From Gnetum montanum (Eukaryota; Streptophyta; Gnetopsida; Gnetales; Gnetaceae), in assembly GCA_015680685.1 (NCBI GenBank), contig MNCI01006839.1, forward strand, positions 299,880 through 363,879: 64,000 nucleotides of DNA, read 5' to 3'. A program made the position numbers and the translations under genes. Under the pieces are notes generated by a model that saw nothing but the letters and a program-made list of their open reading frames with translations, was not told the DNA's origin and ran no database searches. Of the stretch, positions 11,701 to 23,700 are shown one piece after another. Numbering within the stretch: the stretch's first letter is position 1; the number at the start of each line of letters is the position of its first letter.

Positions 11701-14700
11701 ACTTTCTTGAGTGTCGTCAATTTCACATGTCTACTCCCTCATAAGAGCTTGCTTGTCCAAGTCAAATAGCAATGATGTCATGAATTAAAAAAAGATTTTT
11801 AAAGAATGGGTTGTCTATTCTTTGCCCATTGTGTTAACTTTTGTATACAAGTCTTTACCCAAGCACTAGGGTCTCCTCCATCTGATAAATAGAGGGGGTG
11901 TTTGCTCTCATTTTCACTTTTGGCCAAGGAAGGAGAGACTATGCTAGTTGGAGAGGTGAAGAGTTGAGGAGAGGAGAGGGAAAGTGACTGTTCCTTGCTT
12001 GTTTTCAGCCATCTCTTGGGTTGTCTTGAGTGTTTTTGTGAGCTCTTGGGAGGTGGATTTTGCTGCTGCTGTTAGAGGCTTTTGGGACTGATTTTTTAAA
12101 ACTGTTTGGCTGATTCAAAGGATTCTTTTCTCTGATTTTGTGAGGGGATTTTGGTAACACCTTGGACCTGCAATTTAAAGCTGATTTTTTGAGGCTATTG
12201 GCTGCACAACAACCCAACTTTGAGGTGTCTTCTCCCTTTCCAAATTGATCAAGTTCAACTTTAAAGGTGTGTATTTCAAGCCCTTGTTGTACAAAATTCT
12301 TAGTAGATGTTTGAAGTGGTATTGGCTTGGATAAGTGAGGATTATTGCATGAGGACATGTGTGATTTCTTGTGAGTTGTGAGTCATGCATGGAGTCCCTC
12401 ATGTGTCTTGGATATGATTTTTGGTATGCATGTTTTGGGCTTAGGAATTAGCATTTTCCTGTGTCATGTGCACTTGGCATTTCATGTTCTTGTGATCATT
12501 TTTATAAAAGAAATGCTCCCCATCATTCTATCCAAGGCTGGTGATCTCTTGTGTGGGCTACAAGGGCTTAGTTCTTGGAAGTGCTTGATGGTGTTAGCCC
12601 CCACCATTTTATCCAACCCTGGTTTTCTTCTTGTATAGGCTACAAGATGNCATGGGAGTTGGGATTTAACAAAGTTGTGTTTTGTTTTGTTTTGTTTCTT
12701 TCCATTTTTCCTCTTAGCCTAAGGTATCCTTCAGGTTCTACAATATCAGTAATTGGGAGATAGAATCTTGGGAAAAGATTACCAGCCAATAATAATAATA
12801 ACAGTAGCAGTCCCCCTTTTTTCGTAATTTCTCAGGCTAAAACAAAGAATAGAAAATCTTTAAATTCTTTTAGAGAGAGAGAGAGATTGATTCTATGTGT
12901 GATGAGAGTCATTTACAATTTTACCATTATCTAAATAACCAGAAACAGTAACTGCTAGAAAATAATAAATAGGAGAAGAAAAAAAAAAACAATGGTAGTC
13001 TTTATACTAGCATTTTTAAAGAATCAAAATTCTGATTTTATGGAGGAGAAAACAAACAAAATATTGGGCTCATGTGCAATATGGAAAGGAGAAACAACAA
13101 TAAAATATTATATACACTAAGTTTGAACACCATGATGGATTAACATGGTTCCAAACTTTGACATCTTCATTAATAAATTTTCCAGCCTCTCATGCTTTCA
13201 NGTTAAATCCCAACTCCCATGAGCTATGTGGATTATAATCTTAGATTTATTTTCAAGACCTCAATCTTCCCTAAACACAGATTTGATTGGTAAAAATTTA
13301 TGCCCTACTTTCATACTTTGTTTGCCCAATTTTGGATGTCTGAAAATGGAGGCAAACATTGGCTAATTGTCTTATGAAAAACAAACCCTAGCTATTGTAA
13401 CTCTCTCCATTGTATGATGTGAGCTACCTCTTATATGACATTTAAAATACACTTGAGATGCATAGTTACTTCTTTCATTTATATGATGAGAATATTGCAT
13501 CTTGAAAGGCTGGAGGTCTCCTTGAAGTAAGTCTTTCATTACATGAATATTTATACATTTTGTCATAATTAGATTTTCCTTTCATGCAAAGTGAAGATTG
13601 TTTATTTATTTTTGCTACAATGTGCTAACCCCATTTATTTATTAGCAATCATATTGTTTTGTTTGTGCAAAAAGAAAGAAAGAAAATGTGTGTGATCATG
13701 TATGTTTATTTGTTTTCCATAAAATTAACCCACATGAATTATGATTAGAAGCCCTTTGGGCACTAGGATAAGCAATTCACCTAAACTCATAGTTAGTAAT
13801 TAGGTGGATGACGCATTTGATTGGTGTGCATTGTGTGAAGCATATAGTATTTTTAGGGATCATTAACTAATCATTTTAATAATCATATATATTCATCCCC
13901 GTACCTTGAATGGATGAGTTGCATTGTTTACTTATTTTGTGTACACCCTGCCTTGGATGTGAAGCTAAGCACCACTATCCAACTCTACCTGTCTGTACAT
14001 ATGCCTACTTCAATTTAAATCCTAAGCCATTGGACCCAGGCGGGTTGAGTTGCACAACATCTGAAGGTTTTCAATGATGCAGATGTCATTCATAAGTGTT
14101 GACCCACCTGACGTACAATCCCTGGTCACCTATCTTGGGGGTATATCAAGGTGTAGTCCAAAAATGATGGTTGAGCCAAGCCTTGTTTATGTAATTTAGA
14201 ACCCAAAGATAACCCAACTCACGGCTAGATGGTGACCGAATTCTTCAAGTTGGATAGCCGTCAATGTGGGAATGCAATGCCACATTGCATAAGCAAAGTT
14301 GTGGAAACTTATATTTTTTATTCCCAACCATTATTTGAAGCCGATTATAGATGAAATGATCTTGTATGGTGGAAACATAGTGGAGGACTAGTAGTACATC
14401 CAACCACATCTATTGATGTTGCTTGTAAAATAAAACTTGAAACAAGTAAGTCACACAAATATTTGATGTTTTCTAACTTCACAAGTGATGCATAGCATTA
14501 ACAATCATCTTGGACAAAGCTAGTTTTTTTTCAGGTATCATAGTGAAACTAAAGATAGATTATATGCAATAGATGCATCAATCCTTAGGATTATGAGAGG
14601 TGACAAGGTCTCATCTTATCAACATCTTGTTAAGTCTACCAAGAGAAGGAAGTACATAGGCCCTGTAATCATCCCATCATTATGAGTCACATCCTTATTA

Positions 14701-17700
14701 GTTGCTAATGTGAGTATACTCACATATGCTTTTAAAAGCTTGGAATAGAAAAAGAAATTTGTACTAATTTTTATAGGGTGGTCATTAGGGGTCCTACAAC
14801 ATGAAAGTACAAGAAAAAGGTAAGTAGAGTGAAAAGGAAGAATGAATTTAAGAAATCAAGTTGGGTAACACATTCCGTAGAAGTAATCAAGGAAAAAAAT
14901 CTATTCATGACGTCAGTGGAGAGAAGTATTTATCCATACAATGATATGGATAATGCAAAACATGTATATCGTAATTCTAGAATATGTAAACAATGATATA
15001 TCAAGAAAATGTTAGATATGTAACCAATCCACTTTCTAACAGTGAGATGCATTGGTATCAAGTCCTATCAACCAGAGCAGTTGAAGATACGATGGTCCTT
15101 CCAACTAGCCAGAGAGAGACAAACAAAATCCTTTTGACCAATATAGTTGGGGTAAAGAACTCTTAAGACTTGAGAAGAGTATTGAACAAGATTACGAAAC
15201 ACTCTATCCATAGACCAAGAAGCCCAAAGAATATCAAAGATTTTTTTCATGAAAACTGTACTTGTATACAGTAACCAAAGTCCATAAGACCTAAACAGAA
15301 AAATCATGAACATCTATTAGAGTAGCAGAAAGTTGTAACAATATATATGGTAAAAGGATAAACTGAATTTTGTAAAAGTAGTTGGAATACATGTTTGTAT
15401 TTGTTAAACCTGTGATTTGATCTGGACAGGCATTAACCTACATAGCAGTTAAGTTGTTCGTAATTTTCTACAGTAAAAGGTGTCACACTCACAAGTCAGA
15501 ACATGCATAAAAAAATTTAAACACACGCTTTCACTATTTTAATTATCATTAATTTGCAAAATCCCCAACATTTATCTTGAGAGAAATATTAGTGCCCTAC
15601 AATATCTGCTGATGTTCATGCATACTACTTGTATTATTTTCTTTATGGCAAGCAAGTTCCAGAACATTATTCAACTTATAATGCTAACAAATTTCAAAGA
15701 AAAAAGCATCAGTGGGAAAAAATTCACCTGTTGTTTCAATCACAATATGGTCAAACTTTCCTTTCTTTTTTGTGACTAATTCTGATAGCATTCGAACAAG
15801 ATCACCTCTCACAGTACAGCACAGGCAACCATTGTTAAGCATCACTATATCTTCAGCTTCCTTCATTTGGGAGGCAACTAAGGATCCATCAATATCTACT
15901 TCACCAAACTGCAAACATCCAATTTTCATTAGATAATAATATTTTCAAAATCAAAAACAATAACCCAATCTTTCTTTTCTTAAAATAATGCTGTCTTGAA
16001 TATTGTTACTAAAATACAATATTCATGGTTCAGCAAGACGGAATTTCATAAATTAGACAGTGCATTTTAATAAACTTCTTTAAATGAATAACTGGCCAAC
16101 AAGCACAAGAATCATACAAAACAATAACCAACAAATCATATGAAATAATTGACAAATCAATCTATTGAAACTCTTAATGGAAGAATCAAAGAAACTACAA
16201 CCAACAATCTATAATCTACAATAAATAATGTTAACAAATGAGTTGATAGTTTTTTCTAGTATTTATTACATGTAATATCACATATACTCTAGCTACCAGT
16301 AAACATACAGTATCTATGTTTGCTACCTTCAATATGTTTGCTACCTTCAATTTGCTTATGCTAATGAATAAATGAATTCAGATTTTCTAATCAACAGCCA
16401 CAATAAGTTTTGAACAGAACCCTACAATAAATTCCAATGCTCCTCGAGCATTGTTTATAATCCTCTTGTATTTCAACAACAAGAGGTAAGTAAAATGAAT
16501 CATGTCTAACTAGCATAAAACACCATATTCAGATTTTAATTTCAACCAATGCTGATTTTAAAAAATAAATGACAATCATGAAGAAAACAGCTACAATTCT
16601 GAAACATTCAACATTTATTTAATGTCTGTATTATGTAGTTTATCTCTTATGGTAACATTCAACATTCATCTAAGCATTTGCGTTTCTGCCACTGATTTGT
16701 TGTTCATGCCTCTTTTATATTGCCCAATATTCAACACCATATAAGATAACAAGCCTAATTGTTGTCTTGTAAAATTTTCCCTTTAGTTTTATTAGTATTT
16801 TTTTATCACATAAAACACTACTAGTTTATTTCTATTTTGACTATCCTATCTAAATTCTATTTCTTATATATTTATCAATTTCACCATTTAATTGAAGGAT
16901 ATTTCTATTTTGACTATCCTGTCTAAATTCTATTTCTTGTAGCTTTATCAATTTTACCACCTAATTGGAGGATTGATCCTAGGTAGCGGAATTGTTTATA
17001 GTGAGAGACTTTTTGACCTTGAACTGTCACTTCTATTTTACCACTGTTAATGTTGTTATTGAGATTGCAATCCATATATTCGATCTTATTTTGTTACTTT
17101 TAAAACCTTTTGATTCTAGGGCATGTCTCCACGTCTCGATTTTAGTAAAAATATTTTCTTAAGTTGTATCCACAAACACAATAACATCTGCCAATAGCAT
17201 ACAACAAAGGATTTCATATTGTATTTCCTTTGTTAATTCATTCATAATAATGGCAAATAAGCACATGCTAAGCATAAACCCTTGATGTAGACCTACATTG
17301 GAAAATCAACTGTTGTTCCATAAGTTGTTATAATTTTAGTGGTAGCTCCTTCATACATGTCTGGAATCACTTTAATATATTTATCATGGATGTTTTTCCT
17401 CTACAAGGCACACCAAATAAAATCTCTAGGTACTCTATCATATGCTTTTTCTGAGTCAAAGAAGATTACATGTAGATTTTCTCTATGTTTTCTAAATTTC
17501 TCCATCAATTGTTGTATCAAGAAAATAGCTTTTATAGTAGATGACTCTAATATAAATCCAAATTGATTTTCTAATATTGTTGATTCAAGTCTAAGACGTT
17601 GCTCTATGACTTTCTTCCATAGCTTCATAGTATGGCTCATTAGTATGGCATCGGTGAGTGCGGTAGAAATGACACATCTCTTTCTTGTAGAGATAGTGCA

Positions 17701-20700
17701 GTTGCATGGTATGCCATGATGGATTATTAGTGATAGAGATGCTCAATTCACGTCACATTTTTGGTAGGCATTTTAGAAGGAGATGGGTACAAAGCTAAAC
17801 ATGAGTTCAGCATATCATCCACAAACTGATGGTTAGACTGAGCGGGTGAATTAGATTCTCGAGGACATGTTGAGAGCCTATGCTTTGCAATATAGAGATG
17901 GCTGGGATTGGATGCTACCATTAGCTGAATTTGCATATAATAACAATTATCAGGAGAGTTTGCAAGCAGCACCATATGAGATTTTATATGGTAGGCCATG
18001 TAGAACACCTTTATGTTGGGATACCATAGAAGATCGTCAGCAGGGGAGCACAGATTTGGTGAGACAAACTACAGAGCAGGTTCGTGAGATTCAAGACAGA
18101 TTAAGAGCTGCCCAAGATAGGCAGGCAGCATATGCTAATCAGCATTGAAGGCCATTGGAGTTTGCAGTCGGAGATCATGTATTTCTTCGTGTTTCTCCCT
18201 TGAAAAGCCTTACCTGATTTGGCCGAATAGGGAAATTGGCTCCTAGATACATTGGTCCCTTTCAGATGTTACAATGGATTGGGAGAGTGACCTATTGGAC
18301 AGCATTACCTCCTCATTTAGCACATGTACATGATGTGTTTCATGTATCTATGCTACAACGTTATGTGCCTAATGAACGCCATGTGATTGATCATTCAAGG
18401 ATACAGCTACAATCTGATGTTAGTTATGTTGAGCAACCAATAGAGATTGTTGATTGTACATTGCGACAACTACGCAGTAAAGTTGTACCTATGGTCAAGG
18501 TTTTATGAAATAGACATGGAGCTTTAGAGGCTACCTAGGAGGTGGAGACTAAGATGCCCACAGCTCAAGTGTTACATCCCATCCAAATACATTAGGTATG
18601 GTCATACATTTACAATTTATACCTTTGTGTAGTCTCAATGGGTTATCAGGGACAAGTTGATTTAGTATGATTGCACTTTGAATGTTATGAGGCTTTCATC
18701 TGTATGTTATGATTATGATGTCTTTACATGTTTATCTAACGTGATTATGTACACTAGCCCTGTGTGATGTGTTAGACAGGTGATATTGCTGGCAAGGGTG
18801 TTGGATTGAGGTATAAGAGCACCTATTCAGTATGCATTTAAGCTTTATACAAAATTTTAGTATTTATGCATTTGAACTATAGCGCTATGTTGTGTGATGC
18901 TTGGGTGCGATTTTGGCATGTGAATGTGTAGAGCATTCGATATGGATCTCGTAGGTTCAAATAGATTTTGATTTGAAGTTCTGATATGTTTGTTACGCAT
19001 GATTAAAGTTCATGGCATTACTTGCACAGGAAAAAATATATATAGCTTATGAAAATATTTTCTTTAACAAAAATATATATATAATAATAAGTCAAAAGTA
19101 AATGAATCAGGTTTTGCACATGACATGCATAAAAGAAACACAATCAAAAAAAAGTAACGTTTATGCCTTACGCATAAACCTTTGTTTTGTTTTTTTCTTT
19201 TTTCTTTTTCTTTTTGTTTTCTTTTTCTTTTTTCTTTGTTGATTGTTCCACATTTTTCTGAATTCTAAGCTTTGTGGACAGTTTTTGCTTGCTCTGAACC
19301 TGAATTTGGGATAGTTGCGATTGTATCTACATGGGTGCAGAACTTGTTTGGAGCAAAACAAAGTCTTGTTGGATTGTTGAGGATTTTATGATTGTTTTGG
19401 ATTTTCTACCACAACAATTTTAATTGGTGAGTTGTCTTTACCTTTTCCCTATATTTTTGTATTGGATTAGTGTATATAATCATGCGATGTGGTCATGTGA
19501 GGCGGATAGGTAAAAGATTGAGCTTAGACATGTTATTTTGCATATTTCCTGAAATTGTACAATTTTGATTACAAATTGTTTATTAATATATCTATGCAAT
19601 GGATGGTGTGATCTGGACTTGTGGAATATGATATGTGATGTTGATGCAACTAGTACAATTGAAATATTATATTTTAGAGGCTTATTGTGGTGTGGGAGTT
19701 TTTGGGAGTTTCAATCATCATTGACAGTAATTAAATATTATTAATTATTATTTTCTTAATTAAACTTTGGATACACATAACTGTGCTTCCAGAAGTTTGA
19801 TTTAGGTGAAATTAATGTCGTTGGGATCATCTTGGGAAGTACTTTCTACTTGTGGACTTGGTTTTCTCTTTGGGCATATATCATTTTGAAGCTTATTATA
19901 GCAGTCATTTTTGTGGAATTACATGTAGTTTGAGAAATATGGTTGTGGCGTAAAAATTTGTTTGTCAAATCATGGTATTGTTTTCATGGAATGAATGTGA
20001 CTGTTAAGTGTGGATATATGTGGTTATGTTATGTTTGTTTAGAGGTGTTGTGCTTATGACGTGTTGGCTTAAGCTAGCCAAGATTTGTACATGTCTTCAC
20101 GACAACACTTGTGACAGTCATTGGCAGGTGGTGCTAGCCTAAGGGTGTGGACCGGTTGGTGATGAGGCACCTTGGAGGTAGTATGGAGTGAACTCCACTG
20201 TGATGCATTAGTGAGGCTCCTGTCTCAAGCCTCATCTTGAGAGTGGGAGAGCATAGGTGTGTTCGTCCCTATGGCTAGTACGTGGCATAGGTGTGTTCAT
20301 CCCTATCGCCAATCCTCCAAAAGGGTAGTGGTTGTGGGTCACAGGTTGATGGACCCTAGCACCGGTTGGATAAATAAAAAACTAATAAAAGATCTACACG
20401 CAATGGCTATTATGAGTACTCATGGCAACGTTTCCCATGCTACACTGAGCGTGGATATGCTAACGACCACATGGGCTATATTATAGTATCGGTCTGTGAG
20501 TCATATCACTGATAACATATATTATGATTGGATTATGATTGTGTAAGTCATGGATTGTTTAACGGTATAACGTAGGTATGATGGCATGGGCATGATAGTG
20601 GAAAGGCATGTGATGTGGTGTAACGAATAGATGATAGATTATGTCAAACTATTGCTTTATCCATGATTGTATGATAGTCATCTATCCTCTTCGATAATGA

Positions 20701-23700
20701 TTATGCCAATGTTATGTGTGATATGGTGTGTGTGTCCATGTGTTACTCTTAGCATGCACAAGACTAACATTTGATGCAAGTTGTCTTGTACCCTACTCCT
20801 CTCTTCCAGTGCAACACTTGTTGACCCTCTAGCAAGGGAAGCATAAAGGCTTCCCACTCAATTTTATACTGACTTTATTTAATTACAGGTGGAAGGCACA
20901 GAAGCATAGACGAGCATGGAGAGCAAGAGTAGAGGAGGGGAGAATCTTCAAGGATTGGTTAATGTATATTTCCATGTACAGTAGTATGTACTATTTATAA
21001 TTGTCTAAAACTCTCTATACTCTTGTATATGTGATGATGATGTTTATGTATTTTTGTATCTTATGAGAGCAGTGTAGATTGTTGGTTTATGTAGAGACAT
21101 GCAATTTGGATTTTTGCGTAGGTTGAGCTTCCATAATAAAACACATTTCTTCACCTCATAAATATTTTTTTTTATCATGCTTCCATTGTGGTATTACTAG
21201 TGATCCTAGGCATCACCCTGCCTTAGCAAGGTGTGGTAGGGCAGGGTGTTACACATTCTCTATTCATCATTAAGAATTTCAGCATTCTATCAATTCATTC
21301 CATATTGCATTCCTTGTCATCCATCATCCAATTTCTGTTTTCATCAACCCTCCTTAATTTCAACAACTTTCTGCAACATTACTCATCACATTTCATCATT
21401 CACCAACTCACAAACTTAAGGATCAAGTCTAATTTATCATCAATTTCATTTTGGCTAGAAATTGTATCATCATTTTCACAAGTTGCGGTTAACTCTTATT
21501 AAATCTGATAATTCGATTTTGAGTAAGGCATCAAGTTAAAATAATTAATCAAAGGCAAACTCAAAGATTCAAGTCTTTTCAAAATCTGATTTTCAGAACA
21601 CAATACTTTCAACTTTTTCAAATTCACCACCACTCATGGTTAACTCAAAATTGTACCATGACCCGACCATGCCTCTTAGTTAATTTTTTCTCAGACCACA
21701 ACCTCACCATGACTCATGGTTGACATTCCCTTCAGGACCACAACCTGTGATGAATTGAACACAGCATGTGGTCTTTGTACCATAACACATAGAAATCACC
21801 ATGACCCTTGAATCAATTGTGATAGTGGCATGGTATCCTCAAAATTGCATTTTTCTCTATTTTGATCAAACCGAAACCTGTGTCAAGCCACGATATCCAG
21901 ACCGTGCCCAATGTTACGACACCATAACTTGTGGTCTATTAATGTTTCAAAAGCTAGCTCACCATGACCTATGTTGCAATACCATGAAATGTGATCTTTT
22001 AATACTTCAAAATTTGGCAGAATTTTAAAGTCCATAAGGAGTTATTTTGAATCCACTCACAATGCTTTCATTAACACTATTTACAATCTTTTGATTCTGT
22101 TGTCCTAGGTAATCACTATTGCAAGACATGCAATGAAACCTTAAGATGGCAATGATGAAGGAACTGTTGCTAAGGCAAATATAGAAAACCACTTGGTGTG
22201 TATGGCCATTGCTCATGAAATAACAACTATGAAAGAGTGCCACAACAAGGAAGAGTACTCTAATAGCAATGATAAGATAAAAGATAAGTGGAAGTAAAGG
22301 TATGACTTGATTTGTAAAGTTAAAGAAGTATGTTACACCAATGCAAACTAGCATACAAAGAGTACAGGGACTCTTGTTCCAAGCTGGCTAGTAAACTCTC
22401 AACCCTTAAAGCTAAGACTGCTAAGATAACAAAACTGAATAAGGATTTATGATATTCATAGGGTCCATCATGAAACTCTACCATGGCCAGTTCCAAGCTA
22501 GGGTAAGAAAGGAGGACAGTTGATGTCAAGTGGGCAACTGATTGTAAAACACCTACCATTTCTTATGGATGAGTTCATTCCTACACAAAGGATCTACTCT
22601 GAGCCTTTATTTGCTTGACATTATTATGGACAAGCTAAGTAAATTTAAGATGATATCCCTTGGTCTATGTTCTTCGCTGATGATATTGTTTGTGTAGTGC
22701 CCCACGTTTGTACATGGGACCTTAATACTCTATTAAATACTGAAAACTTATTTTATTTTCAAGCTTGTGTGTGTGTGTGGGGGTGTGTGTGTGAGATTTG
22801 GTGATTTAAGCAAATTTACTATTTATTTACAATTTCCTTCAAATTATTTATTATTTTAAAATTGAAAAATATATTTTTTATTAACGGATGAAGATGGTTA
22901 AGTCTAACATTATTTTAGAATAATCCTTTGAAATTAATGAAAATAGGATCCATGATTTATTTTGGCATTTTATTAATTTTTTTAATTTATTGAATAATTT
23001 AATTAATGAAAATAAGTCAAAAAATCAAAGTTGTTGGATTACACTCAAATTTGGTAGACTAACTTGATTTTACATATAGATTACAGATCTATAATTAGGT
23101 TTTTCCCATTTAACTTTCAAATTTTAAGATTTTAATGTTCAACAATTCAAAAAGTACCTTCAGGGCCCATATTTTCTTTAGTTTGTTATTATTTAACATG
23201 GTAGTTGTAGTGTGTTTGTGCTTGTTTTTTTCGGAGAAATTCGGGATATATTAATTTTGGACAAAATGTACATAAGAAAACTTTTTCCCTTGAAAAACAA
23301 CAAAAGGGCATCTCCCCTCCTCCCCCAACACTTAGGACACCACAAAATCCCAGGCTGGCCGCCCACCATAGAGCCAAAATCAACCCAGAATGGGTACCCC
23401 TACACTGCCTACACAGCACAGCAACAAAAAACTAAGGCAAGTTCGACATGCACCCCCTGCGCAAGTAGTGCATGAGGCATGAGGGTAAAATGCACCCCCA
23501 CCAACTTCCATGCATTCCCTGAATGCACAAAAAACCGATCAACCATGACCGCCACATCCTGCCACATCAGCTCAAGAGCTAACTTCGGCATTTGTCCACT
23601 GCCGATCTTCAAGACAAGCCCAGAGAAGAACTCTTACATGTCGTGCAGCCCTCTACCTTGAAGAGGGATCTCTTCCCCCAACACCAACACTTGAAGATAC

